Shown here piece by piece: positions 34,686 through 44,008 of a DNA stretch of 64,000 nucleotides (positions within the stretch are counted from its first letter, which is position 1; each line of letters starts with the position of its first letter). The translations under genes were made by a program, and so were the position numbers. The notes under the pieces are model-generated. The model did not search any database. It had not been told where the DNA came from and saw only the letters and a program-made list of their open reading frames with translations. The DNA comes from CAYRNR01 sp964425605 (GTDB lineage: Bacteria > Myxococcota_A > UBA796 > UBA9615 > CAYRNR01). The stretch covers positions 5,628-69,627 of the forward strand of contig CAYRNR010000028.1 in assembly GCA_964425605.1 (NCBI GenBank), in the 5' to 3' direction.

Positions 34686-35530
34686 GGCGGGCCGCCCGGG
34701 TGGGGCTGGCGGCGGGGCTCCTCCTCGCGGCCACGGCGTCCGGCGCCCCCGACGTGCCGGGCGACGCGCCGGGTGACGTCCAGCGCGCCTGGGACGACGC
34801 GGCCGAGCGCGACCACCCCGGCTGGGAACCCGCCGACGGCGCCGGGGACGAGGCCCACGTCATCGCCGAGGCCGCCGCCCTCGAGCAGGCGTTCGACCTC
34901 GAGGGGGCCGCGACCCGCTTCCTGGCCGTCTGCGAGGACCTCCCCCACGACTGGAGCCGCTGGGTGTCCGCCTGCGAGGGCGCCGCCCGCACCGCGTTCG
35001 GGCTCGGCGACACGGACCGGGTGGACCGGGCGCTGCGCTCGCTGCTGATCCACCGCCCCGGCCACCCCATGGCGGCGGGCCGCTTCCCCCCGGACGTGCG
35101 GTCGCGGGCCGACGAGCTGCGCGACGCGATGCCCCTGGCGACCCTCGAGGTGGCCGACACCGTGGCCGCGGTGATCCTGGACGGCGCCCCCCTCGGCGTC
35201 GCTCCGCTGCTCCTCGCCAACCTGCCCGCGGGGGCACACCGCGTGAGCTGCAACGGCTGGGACCACACCTTCGACGCGGCCAGCGGCGACGTCATCGCCC
35301 TGGTCTGCCCCCCGCCCGCCGTCCTCGACGATCCCCTCCCCTACATGCTCGCCAGCCCGGGCTCGGAGGTGACCCTCGCGGACGTCACATCCGGCGCCCA
35401 TGGGATGGAATCCGGGACCTGGGTGTTCTACGGAGCCGATGGGGGTTGCGCGGTGCTCGTGCACGAGCCCACCACGGGCCCCGGGCCGTGGCTGCAGGCC
35501 GTCCGCCGCGTGCGCACGCCCGCGGATTGA
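34682..35530 (+). CDS. Secreted protein of unknown function with PEGA-like segment
   Basis: 282 residues with a signal peptide (MRRAARVGLAAGLLLAATASG) and a helical, Ala-rich middle (about 55-155) that could be TPR-like (EQAFDLEGAATRFLAVCEDL; RVDRALRSLLIHRPGHPMAA). A PEGA-like beta segment (VAAVILDGAPLGVAPLLLANLPAGAHRVSCNG) follows, and the C-terminus is unrecognised. The GTG start overlaps the smpB stop by 4 bases. Four Cys would suit the periplasm, where the next two genes supply thiol-redox enzymes. No enzymatic motif seen. Confidence 0.75.
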   Translation: MRRAARVGLAAGLLLAATASGAPDVPGDAPGDVQRAWDDAAERDHPGWEPADGAGDEAHVIAEAAALEQAFDLEGAATRFLAVCEDLPHDWSRWVSACEGAARTAFGLGDTDRVDRALRSLLIHRPGHPMAAGRFPPDVRSRADELRDAMPLATLEVADTVAAVILDGAPLGVAPLLLANLPAGAHRVSCNGWDHTFDAASGDVIALVCPPPAVLDDPLPYMLASPGSEVTLADVTSGAHGMESGTWVFYGADGGCAVLVHEPTTGPGPWLQAVRRVRTPAD

Positions 35531-35562
35531 CACAACCCCTCGGAGGATGGAGTATCCCCCGG

Positions 35563-36096
35563 ATGCACGGGAATCGACGAACGTGGATCGCCTCGCTGCT
35601 CGCCCTGGGGCTGGGCGTGAGCGCGTGTTGTGGAGCGTCGGCGCCGGCGGGCACCGGCCTCGCCATCGGCGACCAGGCGCCCCCCTTCGACCTCCCCGAC
35701 GTGTACGGCGTGCGCAGCCGCTCCCTCGAGGCGTTCGAGGGGCACGTGGTGCTGGTGAACTTCTGGGCCAGCTGGTGCATGCCGTGCCAGATGGAGATGC
35801 CCGAGCTCGAGGCCCTGTGGACCCGCTACCAGGACCAGGGCTTCACCATCGTCGGCATCAGCGTCGACGAGGATCAGCGAGACGCCGCGGCCTTCCTCGA
35901 CGCCATGCCCGTGAGCTTCCCCGTGGCCTGGGACGACGAGGGCGAGGTGGGCCAGATCTACCGCGTGCACTCCCTGCCGCGGTCCATCCTCATCGACCGC
36001 CAGGGCCGCGTCCGCGGCCGGTACGACGGCTTCGACACCGACACGTTCGACTCGCTGACCCGCGAGGTCGCCGGCCTCCTGGAGGAGACCCCATGA
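35563..36096 (+). CDS. TlpA/ResA-like thioredoxin lipoprotein
   Basis: 177-residue exported thiol-disulfide oxidoreductase. The signal peptide ends in a lipobox (LGVSACCG). The AhpC/TSA-thioredoxin fold shows IGDQAPPFDLPDVYG, NFWASWCMPCQMEMPELEAL (active-site WCMPC), IVGISVDEDQ and the cis-Pro region HSLPRSILIDRQGRV. It is likely a reductant of periplasmic disulfides or of apocytochrome c, which fits the many c-type cytochromes encoded nearby. A longer open frame from 35446 lacks signal-peptide character, so ATG 35563 is used. Followed 13 bases later by the VKOR-DsbA gene. Confidence 0.9.
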   Translation: MHGNRRTWIASLLALGLGVSACCGASAPAGTGLAIGDQAPPFDLPDVYGVRSRSLEAFEGHVVLVNFWASWCMPCQMEMPELEALWTRYQDQGFTIVGISVDEDQRDAAAFLDAMPVSFPVAWDDEGEVGQIYRVHSLPRSILIDRQGRVRGRYDGFDTDTFDSLTREVAGLLEETP

Positions 36097-36109
36097 GCGG
36101 GGAGCCCTC

Positions 36110-37384
36110 ATGAGACGTCACGTCATCGCCGGGACGCTGCTCGCGCTGGCCTGCGTCGGCATCTGGGGCGGCATCGACCTGACCGCCGAGCACCTCGCGG
36201 TGCTCACCAACCCAGACCACCACAGCTGGTGCACGGTCGAGGGCACGAAGTTCGACTGCGCCAAGGTGAGCCAGTCCCGCTGGGCCGAGCACCAGATCTT
36301 CCTCTTCACCTTCCCCCTGCCCACCTCGGTGCCCCCCATCGGCTTCTTCGTCGCCTTCGGCGCGCTGGTGCTCCTGGGCTGGTTCCGCCGCGGGGACGAC
36401 AGCTACCGGGCCGCCCAGGCCCGGGACGACACCCTGGCCTTCGCCTGGCTGATGTTGCTGCCGGCCGCGGTGGTGGACCTGCTGCTCATCTACGTGATGC
36501 ACCACGTCTTGCAGACCTGGTGCATCGTCTGCCTGACCCTGGACGTGGCCACGGCCCTGCTGCTGATCCTCACCCCGTTCGCCCGCTCCGTGGGGTGGAA
36601 GGGACTGTTCCGATCCGGCCTCGCCGGCGCCATGCGTCACTACAACTGGGCCGTGATGGCCGTGCTGTTCTGCGTGACGGTCGTGACCGCCCAGTCCCTG
36701 TACGCCGGCGGGCTCCGCGAGGCCATCGCCGAGGAGCAGCGCACCTTCGTCGCCGAGTTCTTCACCCACGAGCCGACGCTGGGGGAGCTCCCCGCCGACG
36801 TGCCCCGCCTCGGCACGGCCGACGCCCCGTTCCACGTGGTGGAGTACGCCGACTTCGAGTGCCCGTACTGCGCGGTGTGCTCGGCGCGCATCCACGCCCT
36901 GCTCGAGGCCTACCCCGGGCAGATCGACTTCGTGTTCCGCCACTTCCCGCTGGGCACCGACTGCAACCCGTACAACCGCAACAACATGCACCCGGACGCC
37001 TGCGCAGCCGCGTACGCGGCCGAGTGCGCCGGGCGCGAGGGCCAGTTCTGGCCCATGTACAACGGCCTGTTCACCCTGTTCGAGTCCAAGGGGCCCCGCG
37101 ACAGCGTCGAGATCGAACAGATCCGCGAGCTGGCCCACGGGCTGGAGCTGCCCGCCACGGACTTCTTCTACTGCCTCGAGGACGACGCCATCCGCCAGGG
37201 CGTGATCGCGCAGGTGGAGGAGGGGCGCGCAGCGGGTGTCCGCGGGACCCCGGCCGTGTTCGTCAACGGCATCCTCCTGGGCGGGGGCGCGGCCGCGGCC
37301 CAGCGCCTGGAGCTCATCATCCGCGACCACCTGCGCGAGCAAGGAGTCGAGCTGGATGCCCCCGTCACGTACCCCGAATACTGA
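36110..37384 (+). CDS. VKOR-DsbA fusion, disulfide-bond catalyst
   Basis: 424 residues joining a vitamin K epoxide reductase-like membrane domain to a periplasmic DsbA-like thioredoxin. The VKOR part (about 1-215) has four or five helices, a loop Cys pair (HSWCTVEG, KFDCAKVS) and the quinone-side CxxC in LQTWCIVCLT. The DsbA part shows VEYADFECPYCAVC and the cis-Pro loop VRGTPAVFVNG, with extra Cys at TDC, DAC and EC. The fusion would pass electrons from substrate thiols via DsbA and VKOR to quinone, replacing DsbA/DsbB. The start has GGGGAG upstream. Its 3' end overlaps prmA by 29 bases. Confidence 0.93.
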   Translation: MRRHVIAGTLLALACVGIWGGIDLTAEHLAVLTNPDHHSWCTVEGTKFDCAKVSQSRWAEHQIFLFTFPLPTSVPPIGFFVAFGALVLLGWFRRGDDSYRAAQARDDTLAFAWLMLLPAAVVDLLLIYVMHHVLQTWCIVCLTLDVATALLLILTPFARSVGWKGLFRSGLAGAMRHYNWAVMAVLFCVTVVTAQSLYAGGLREAIAEEQRTFVAEFFTHEPTLGELPADVPRLGTADAPFHVVEYADFECPYCAVCSARIHALLEAYPGQIDFVFRHFPLGTDCNPYNRNNMHPDACAAAYAAECAGREGQFWPMYNGLFTLFESKGPRDSVEIEQIRELAHGLELPATDFFYCLEDDAIRQGVIAQVEEGRAAGVRGTPAVFVNGILLGGGAAAAQRLELIIRDHLREQGVELDAPVTYPEY

Positions 37385-38327
37385 TTCCCCGCGCCGCTGG
37401 ACGCGGATCTCCGCGGACGTCCCCGCCGCCGCATCCGACGCCGTCTCCGACGCCCTGCTCGACCTCGGCGCCACCGGCATCGCCGAGGAGTATCCGGAGC
37501 TGACCCAGGGCGGCCCCGCCGTCTCCACCAGCGCGTGGGCGCCGCCGCCCCCCGCGGCGAGGGAGACCGTCACCCTGCTGGCCTACCTCCCCGGCGACGT
37601 GCCCGCGGCGTCCCTGCTCGAACCCCTGCTGATGCGCCTACGCGCCCTCGACGGGGTCTTCGCCGGGCTCGCCAACGTCGAGGTCCACGTGGAGGCCATC
37701 GAGGAGGAGGACTGGGGCAAGACCTGGCGCGCCCACTACGAGGCCGTGGAGGTGGGCCGGAGGCTGCTCGTGCGCCCCTCGTGGAAGCCCGCGGACCGTG
37801 GTCACGGCCGGCTCGAGGTCATCATCGATCCCTCCATGGCCTTCGGTACCGGCACCCACTTCACCACCGCGGGCTGCCTCGAGGCCCTCGAGGACGCCCT
37901 GGACGGCCGGCCCGGCGCCTCGGTCCTCGATCTGGGCACCGGCACCGGCATCCTCGCCATCGCCGCGGCCCGCCTCGGCGCGGGCCCGATCCTCGGCGTG
38001 GACACCGACGCCGAGGCCGTGGCCGTGGCGCAGCGCAACCTCGAGATCAACGGCGTCCAGCCCAGCGTCACCGTGCGCCACGGCGGCCTGGCCGGCGTGG
38101 ATGGGACCTTCGACGTGGTCCTCGCCAACATCCTCGCCCCGGTCCTGTGCGACCTCGCCGGTGAGCTCGCCGCGCACATGAACCCGGGCGCGGCCCTCGT
38201 GGTGTCCGGTCTGCTCGTGGATCAGGAACGGGAGGTGCGCGCGGCGTTGACGGCCGCCGGCGTGGAGGTCACGCATCGCCGCAGCGATGGGGAGTGGGTC
38301 GCGCTGGAGGCTACTCTTTCTTCCTGA
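37356..38327 (+). CDS. prmA: Ribosomal protein L11 methyltransferase PrmA
   Basis: SAM-dependent methyltransferase of L11, 323 residues. Evidence: the PrmA N-terminal domain (WTRISADVPAAASDAVSDAL, GATGIAEE), IEEEDWGKTWRAHYEAVEVGRRLLVRPSWKP, IDPSMAFGTGTHFTT, the SAM motif VLDLGTGTGILAIAAARLGA, GVDTDAEAVAVAQRN and LANILAPVLCDLA. ATG 37356 has AAGGAG nine bases upstream. The end overlaps the convergent cysS by 17 bases. Confidence 0.95.
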   Translation: MPPSRTPNTDSPRRWTRISADVPAAASDAVSDALLDLGATGIAEEYPELTQGGPAVSTSAWAPPPPAARETVTLLAYLPGDVPAASLLEPLLMRLRALDGVFAGLANVEVHVEAIEEEDWGKTWRAHYEAVEVGRRLLVRPSWKPADRGHGRLEVIIDPSMAFGTGTHFTTAGCLEALEDALDGRPGASVLDLGTGTGILAIAAARLGAGPILGVDTDAEAVAVAQRNLEINGVQPSVTVRHGGLAGVDGTFDVVLANILAPVLCDLAGELAAHMNPGAALVVSGLLVDQEREVRAALTAAGVEVTHRRSDGEWVALEATLSS

Positions 38328-39723
38328 CGCGGATCCCCTGCGGCGTGTCCTCGAGGATCCAGCCCGCCTCCCCCAGCTCGTCCCGCATCGCGTCCGCCGC
38401 GGCCCAGTCCTTGTCGGTCCGGGCCTGCTCCCGGCGCGCCACCTTCTCCTTGACGTCCGCGGGCACGTCGAGCACCTCGGCCCGCACCTCGGCGAGGCGG
38501 AGCCCGAGGACGCGGTCCATGTCGTACAGGGTCTGCAGCACCCGGGGCTCGCCGCGGCGGTTGGCCTCGCGCACCATCTCCAGCACCGTGGCCCAGGCCA
38601 CCGGCATGTTCAGGTCGTCGTGGACCGCGCTGAGGAACTTCTCCACGTACTCGCCGGTCCACGCCTCGGCGCCCTGTTCGGCCTCCTCGGGCGCGTACCG
38701 CACGAACCCGTACAGCCCCTGCAGCGCCTTTTGCGCCGCGCGCACGGCCTTGATGTCGAAGGTCAGCGGCTGGCGGTAGCGGGCGCCGTAGCAGAACACC
38801 CGGTAGGCCATGGGGTTGATGCGCTGCTCCTTGAGCCCCGACAGGGTCGAGATGTTGCCCAGCGACTTGCTCATCTTCCCCTCCTCGCCCGACCTGCTGG
38901 GCAGGGTGAGGAAGTTGGCGTGGACCCAGTAGCGCACGAACTCGACGCCCGTGGCGCCCTCGCTCTGGGCGATCTCGTTGGTGTGGTGCACCGGGATGTG
39001 GTCGATGCCGCCGGAGTGGATGTCCAGGGTCTCGCCCAGGTAGTGCATGGACATGGCCGAGCACTCCAGGTGCCACCCCGGGTAGCCCCGGCCCCACGGC
39101 GAGTCCCACTGCATGATGTGGTTGGGCTGGTTGACCTTCCACAGGGCGAAGTCGCTGGGGTTGCGCTTGTCCGGGTTGACGTCGACGCGGGCGCCCGCCT
39201 CCTGGCCGCCGATGTTGAGGCCGGCCATGTTGCCGTAGGCGCTGAACCGGGCGGTGTCGAAGTACACGGCCGAGTCGGTGGCGTAGGCGTAGCCGTTCTC
39301 CTCGAGACGCCGCACCAGATCGATCTGCTGGTCGATGTGATCGGTGGCCTTCGGCATCACGTGCGGCTGCAGCAGGTTCAGGTCGTCCATGTCGGCGAGG
39401 AAGGCGTCGGTGTAGAACTGGGCGATCTCCCACGGCGTCTGGCCCCGCTCGCGGGCCGCCGCCTCCATCTTGTCCTCGCCCTCGTCCTCGTCCGTGGTCA
39501 TGTGGCCCACGTCGGTGATGTTCATCACGTGGTTCACGTCGTAGCCGTCGTACTCCAGCAGCCGCCGCAGCACGTCGGTGAACACGTAGGTGCGCAGGTT
39601 CCCCAGGTGGGCGTACCCGTAGACGGTGGGGCCGCACGAGTAGTAGGTGACCTTCCCCGCTTCCAGCGGCTCGAAGGGGACGACGCGTCGTTGGTCGGTG
39701 TTGTAGATCCTCAGCTCGCGCAT
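38311..39723 (-). CDS. cysS: Cysteinyl-tRNA synthetase
   Basis: Class I aminoacyl-tRNA synthetase, 470 residues. Seen: YSCGPTVYGYAHLGNLRTYVFTD (HIGH motif as HLGN, zinc Cys), ITDVGHMTTDEDEGEDKME, PWGRGYPGWHLECSAMS (zinc Cys), DIHSGGIDHIPVHHTNEIAQSE, and GKMSKSLGN (KMSKS). The C-terminal DALR and anticodon region is present (FLSAVHDDLNMPVAWATV). ATG 39723 has a GAGGAG element upstream. It is divergent from the vWA lipoprotein across 178 bases with no clear gene. Confidence 0.98.
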   Translation of the reverse strand: MRELRIYNTDQRRVVPFEPLEAGKVTYYSCGPTVYGYAHLGNLRTYVFTDVLRRLLEYDGYDVNHVMNITDVGHMTTDEDEGEDKMEAAARERGQTPWEIAQFYTDAFLADMDDLNLLQPHVMPKATDHIDQQIDLVRRLEENGYAYATDSAVYFDTARFSAYGNMAGLNIGGQEAGARVDVNPDKRNPSDFALWKVNQPNHIMQWDSPWGRGYPGWHLECSAMSMHYLGETLDIHSGGIDHIPVHHTNEIAQSEGATGVEFVRYWVHANFLTLPSRSGEEGKMSKSLGNISTLSGLKEQRINPMAYRVFCYGARYRQPLTFDIKAVRAAQKALQGLYGFVRYAPEEAEQGAEAWTGEYVEKFLSAVHDDLNMPVAWATVLEMVREANRRGEPRVLQTLYDMDRVLGLRLAEVRAEVLDVPADVKEKVARREQARTDKDWAAADAMRDELGEAGWILEDTPQGIRVRKKE

Positions 39724-39901
39724 GCCACACTCGCTCCTCGTGGGGCTCCATGATGGGGCCACCGTGGCGGCTACATTACCTCGCAGGACAGGGGCGTCAA
39801 CCTCCCGCTGGTCCCAATTGAGCTTGCGTCGCGCGTGGGCGCCCGGATACATTGACGCTGGTCGAACAGGCCAGGGGCCCCATTCGGAAGGGATCGACGT
39901 G

Positions 39902-40978
39902 ATGAAGCGCTTTGCCTCAATCACCGTGTTCGTGGCGCTCGCAGCGAGCGTCGCCATCAACAGCGGCTGCCAGGACTACAACATGATCGGTCCGGGCGAC
40001 TGGTCGCCCGAGGATCAGCCGGAGCAGCTCGGGGAGACCCACCTCGAGGACATCTTCATCCAGCGCACCGCCGAGGCCAGCGACATCCTCTTCGTCGTGG
40101 ACAACTCCTGCTCCATGCAAGAGGAGCAGCAGGCGCTGATGACGAACTTCTGGAACTTCATCCAGTTCTTCGTCGATTCGGGCCTCGACTACCACATCGG
40201 CGTCACCGTCCTCGACGACTGGGCCACCCAGCCCCCCATCGGCCAGCTCTTCGGCACCACGCGGTACATCGAGCCCGCCACCCCCGACCCCATCGGCGCC
40301 TTCACCGCCAACATGACCATGGGCTCCGACGGCATGGGCTCGTGCGAGGTCGGCCTCGAGGCCAGCTACCGCGCCCTCACGCCGCCGCTGGTGGACGGCT
40401 ACAACGCCGGCTTCTATCGCGACGACGCCCTGCTCTCCATCGTCGTCGTCTCCGACGAGATCGACGGCAGCATCTACGGCTGCGACGCCATCTCCTACAT
40501 GGAGTACATCCCCTGGCTCACCACCTTGAAGGGCTCCCACTCCATCGACATGATCCACTTCGCCGCCATCGTCGGAGATCACCCCAACGGCTGCTCCAGC
40601 AGCTGGGGCGAGGCCGACCCCGGGCGGGGCTACTACGAGGTCTACACCGCCCTGGGTGACGACCACGCCACCTTCTTCAGCATCTGCAACCAGGACTGGG
40701 GCGACGTCATGACCCGCCTCGGCCTCGAGGCCGCCGGTCTCCGCACCTCCTTCCACCTCTCCCTCGTTCCCGTCGAGGGCACCCTCGAGGTCTTCCTCGA
40801 CCTCGACGGCGACGACGGCCCCGACGAGGAGATCGAGATCTTCGAGGACGCCGACTACCTCACCGACTGGGCCTTCGTCTACAACCGCACCTCCAACAGC
40901 CTCGACTTCGTCTTCGAGACCATGCCGCCGGAGAGCGCCAAGCTCCGCGTGGTCTACCAGGTCGCCGAGGACGCATAG
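39902..40978 (+). CDS. vWA-domain lipoprotein
   Basis: 358-residue lipoprotein: the signal peptide MKRFASITVFVALAASVAIN is followed by SGCQDYN. A von Willebrand factor A domain begins at ASDILFVVDNSCSMQEEQ; the MIDAS motif D-x-S-x-S is present in the form DNSCS, a variant common in myxobacterial surface proteins. Further segments: YHIGVTVLDDW, GSDGMGSCEVGLEASYRAL and LSIVVVSDEIDGS (third MIDAS Asp). The C-terminus (about 290-358) is beta-rich and unassigned. GGAAGGGA precedes the start. Probably surface-exposed, binding metal and a protein ligand; the partner is unknown. The 120-base gap after it holds only CCCGTT repeats. Confidence 0.85.
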   Translation: MKRFASITVFVALAASVAINSGCQDYNMIGPGDWSPEDQPEQLGETHLEDIFIQRTAEASDILFVVDNSCSMQEEQQALMTNFWNFIQFFVDSGLDYHIGVTVLDDWATQPPIGQLFGTTRYIEPATPDPIGAFTANMTMGSDGMGSCEVGLEASYRALTPPLVDGYNAGFYRDDALLSIVVVSDEIDGSIYGCDAISYMEYIPWLTTLKGSHSIDMIHFAAIVGDHPNGCSSSWGEADPGRGYYEVYTALGDDHATFFSICNQDWGDVMTRLGLEAAGLRTSFHLSLVPVEGTLEVFLDLDGDDGPDEEIEIFEDADYLTDWAFVYNRTSNSLDFVFETMPPESAKLRVVYQVAEDA

Positions 40979-41098
40979 CTCTCAGCGCGCAGCGCTCCCC
41001 ACCCGTTCCCGTTCCCGCACCCGTTCGGATTCCCCCTTCGCCCCTCTCCCCTCCCTTGTGAGACAATGCGCAGTCGAACCCGTGCATAGGACCGCCCC

Positions 41099-43873
41099 AT
41101 GAGACACCTCCTCGCCCTGCTCGCCCTCTTCTGCGCCCTCTCCCTGGTGGCGTGCCCGTCCGGAGACGACGACGATTCGACCGTTGGCGACGACGACGAC
41201 GCCACCGCGGACGACGACGACGACGACACCACGGCGAACACGACGCCCATCGTCCTGGAGGTCGCGCACGAGCCCCTGGACCTGACCGAGCTGGCGGTGG
41301 AGGCCATCGAGCTGGCGCCGGACTGGCTGCAGGACGACCTGGCGGTGGCGTTCGACGCGCACGGGACGACGGACCAGGACGATCTGGCGATGCTGATCGT
41401 GGACGAGGAGGACCTGTACCTCATCGACGAGATCGCATTCGCCATCGCCCACACGAGCCCGGAGGTGCTGTCGTACGGCGCGTTCTACCCGGAGCTGCTG
41501 ACGATCAACGCGGAGCTGATCTACGCGTACGACCCGCTGCTGGAGTTCGTGCAGCTCGAGGACGTGGGGGAGCCGGGCGTGGACGCGGACTACTACACGA
41601 CCACCACGTATCGCATCGAGGACGAGTCGGGGAACGTGGTGGAGAAGACGGTGGATCGGGACATCTACTACTGGTACGTGGTGCACCCGCGGCTGGAGGA
41701 CGAGTGGCCCCTGTTCATCGACGGGTGGGCCAGCGCGAACGCCTCGAGCCCGGAGAACGGCTGGTTCTGGCGGGAGTTCCTGTGGGACGCGGCCGCCGAG
41801 GAGTGCCCCGAGGACAAGACGTGCTACCTGCTGCAGGATTACTTCGAGGGCATCGACGTGGTCTGGAAGTCCAAGGCGGAGACGCGCACGGACAACGGGG
41901 CCATCGGCGAGCTCATCCAGTTCGTGTGGGACACCATCGACTTCGGCGCGGGCGACGAGCGGCCGGTGCAGCCGGTGCGCATCTACACGGTGGAGCGGGG
42001 CAACTGCGGCGAGCACGCGGACCTGAGCTCCGCGGCGGCGCGCACGGTGCTGATCCCGTGCCGCAACGTGGGCGCGCGATCCAATGATCACACCTGGGAC
42101 GAGTTCTGGGACGACCGCTGGATCGCCTGGGAGCCCATCGGCACCCACGTGGACTACTTCGGCTACTACAAGGGCGGCGTGGGCCGCGACGGCGAGGACG
42201 ACAACTGCGACGGGCTGGCCGACGACGGGCTGAGCACCGACGACGCGGACGGCGACGGCTTCTCCCCCGCCGCGTTCGACTGCGACGACAACGACGCGGA
42301 CGTGTTCCCCGGCGCCACGGAGGTCCACAACGGCTACGACGACGACTGCGACGGTGTGGCCGATCCGGGCATGTCCGAGGCCGACCTGGACGCGGACGGC
42401 GACGGCTTCTCCATCAGCACCGGCGACTGCGACGACATGGACGCCGACGCCTACCCCGGCGCCGAGGAGGTGGTCGACGGTGTGGACGACGACTGCGACG
42501 GCATCGCCGACGACGGGCTGGACGAGACCGACGCGGACGCGGACGGGTTCACCATCGCGGCCGGCGACTGCGACGACAACGACGCGTCGCGCTACCCGGG
42601 CGCCGCGGAGAGCTCCAACGCGGTGGACGACAACTGCGACGGCGTGGCCGACGACGGGTTCCTGGATCCCCACCTCGACCGCGACGGCGACGGCTTCACC
42701 GTGGCCGACGGCGACTGCAACGACTGGGTGGAGACCAGCTACCCGGGTGCCGCCGAGATCGAGAACCGGATCGACGACGACTGCGACGGGACCGCCGACT
42801 CGGGCGTGGACCTCGACGACCTCGACGGGGACGGGTACGAGATCATCTTCGGCGACTGCGACGACACCAACGCCGACGTGTACCCCGGCGCGCCGGAGCT
42901 CTCCAACGGCTACGACGACAACTGCGACGGGGCCGCCGACGAGGGGCTGCAGGGCCACGACCACGACGGGGACGGCTGGACCATCGAGGACGGCGACTGC
43001 GACGACCTCGACGCGGGCCGCCACCCGGACGCCCAGGACCCGTCGCTGTCGTCCAACCGGCTGTACGCGATGACCGGAGCGCGCGGCGACACCTACATCA
43101 CCACCGACATGACCGACAACTACGTCACCAACCCTTCGTATCTCGAGTTCGAGGTCACCGACTCCCAGGGCCGGCCCGTGGACGGCGCCGTGGTGGTGAT
43201 CTACGGCACCTGGGCCGTGTACGGCTACCCCGACAGCTGGGCGTGGGCCGCAGAGCTGATCACCGACCTGGACGGGTACGCGTTCAGCACCGTGGGCGAG
43301 TTCAACCCCTACGGCTACGCCGTGTACTCGGAGATCGGCGACGATCCCGGGGGCGATTCGCTGTACGTGGGCGTGGAGCAGACCGAGGCATTCGAGACCT
43401 ACTCGATCCCCACGGCCCTGAACCAGTCCATGCCCGCCGAGCCCGCCGCCAGCGAGGTGAGCCCGGGCGACGCGGAGATGACGGTGGAGTTCACCTTTGC
43501 CGTGGAGAGCCACCGCATCGGCGTGGACGGCTCGTACCTGGGCACCATGTCCCTGGAGGGCGACGGCGGGCACGTCGCGGCCTACGTCATGGACGCGGCC
43601 AACTACAACCTGTACCGCGACGGCGAGGACTTCGAGGCGGTGGTCATCGAGACGGGCTCCGACGGCGGCACGTTCAGCGCCGATCTGCCCCGCGACAAGA
43701 CCTGGGCGGTGGTGCTGTCCAACAAGTCCGTGACCTCGACCACCATGATCGGCTCGGTGGAGGTGTCGGTGACGCCCGCCGGGGGCGTGGTGTGGGACGA
43801 AGAGGTCGCGCCCCTGGCGATGCGCTTCCAGATCCCGCCGGACGAGTTCCTGGCCTTCTCCCTGGACGACTGA
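41099..43873 (+). CDS. Asp-rich lipoprotein: transglutaminase-like domain plus MopE-type Asp repeats
   Basis: 924 residues. The lipobox SLVACPSG is followed by an Asp-rich linker (to about residue 40). Residues about 45-370 contain a transglutaminase-like core: ERGNCGEHADLSSAAARTV supplies Cys, and NDHTWDEFWDDRWIAWEP supplies His and Asp. Next come six or seven metal-binding MopE-type repeats (D-x-DxDG-[FWY] ... GDCDD-x-[DN]-A-x-x-[YF]PGA ... DDDCDG-x-AD) across about 375-645, then a carboxypeptidase-regulatory-like Ig domain (GRPVDGAVVVIYG) and a beta-rich end. Such repeats bind Ca or Cu in known relatives. Probably an envelope protein acting in protein cross-linking or cleavage; the substrate is unknown. 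The usual Cys-His-Asp order is kept. Confidence 0.85.
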   Translation: MRHLLALLALFCALSLVACPSGDDDDSTVGDDDDATADDDDDDTTANTTPIVLEVAHEPLDLTELAVEAIELAPDWLQDDLAVAFDAHGTTDQDDLAMLIVDEEDLYLIDEIAFAIAHTSPEVLSYGAFYPELLTINAELIYAYDPLLEFVQLEDVGEPGVDADYYTTTTYRIEDESGNVVEKTVDRDIYYWYVVHPRLEDEWPLFIDGWASANASSPENGWFWREFLWDAAAEECPEDKTCYLLQDYFEGIDVVWKSKAETRTDNGAIGELIQFVWDTIDFGAGDERPVQPVRIYTVERGNCGEHADLSSAAARTVLIPCRNVGARSNDHTWDEFWDDRWIAWEPIGTHVDYFGYYKGGVGRDGEDDNCDGLADDGLSTDDADGDGFSPAAFDCDDNDADVFPGATEVHNGYDDDCDGVADPGMSEADLDADGDGFSISTGDCDDMDADAYPGAEEVVDGVDDDCDGIADDGLDETDADADGFTIAAGDCDDNDASRYPGAAESSNAVDDNCDGVADDGFLDPHLDRDGDGFTVADGDCNDWVETSYPGAAEIENRIDDDCDGTADSGVDLDDLDGDGYEIIFGDCDDTNADVYPGAPELSNGYDDNCDGAADEGLQGHDHDGDGWTIEDGDCDDLDAGRHPDAQDPSLSSNRLYAMTGARGDTYITTDMTDNYVTNPSYLEFEVTDSQGRPVDGAVVVIYGTWAVYGYPDSWAWAAELITDLDGYAFSTVGEFNPYGYAVYSEIGDDPGGDSLYVGVEQTEAFETYSIPTALNQSMPAEPAASEVSPGDAEMTVEFTFAVESHRIGVDGSYLGTMSLEGDGGHVAAYVMDAANYNLYRDGEDFEAVVIETGSDGGTFSADLPRDKTWAVVLSNKSVTSTTMIGSVEVSVTPAGGVVWDEEVAPLAMRFQIPPDEFLAFSLDD

Positions 43874-43942
43874 GGCCGTCCACCCGACCGCAGCACCCCA
43901 CTTCCTCACACGTGTACGCGCGTGCTCTTACACCGCGCGTGC

Positions 43943-43970
43943 TTGACACCGGGCGCTGCGCGGCTATGGT
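43943..43970 (+). promoter_or_regulatory. Sigma70-like promoter for the radical SAM gene
   Basis: TTGACA (43943-43948), 16 bases, TATGGT (43965-43970); the predicted start, about 43977, gives a 32-base leader. Two abutting 8-bp palindromes (ACACGTGT 43908-43915, ACGCGCGT 43916-43923) and a direct repeat CGCGCGTGCT (43917-43926, 43934-43943) lie just upstream and may be operator sites. Confidence 0.6.
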
Positions 43971-44008
43971 GAGCACCACCGCGTGACGCGGTTCGGAGCA
44001 CACCCGCG

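Noticed and set aside
40990..41030. CCCGTT repeats between the vWA and transglutaminase-like genes
   Set aside because: Short and imperfect; expected at this base composition and no link to a known element.
40982..43909. Very long minus-strand open frame (975 codons) opposite the transglutaminase-like lipoprotein
   Set aside because: High-GC shadow: the + strand protein has a signal peptide, lipobox and domain motifs, whereas the antisense translation is a Val/His/Arg/Asp-rich low-complexity string with no motif.
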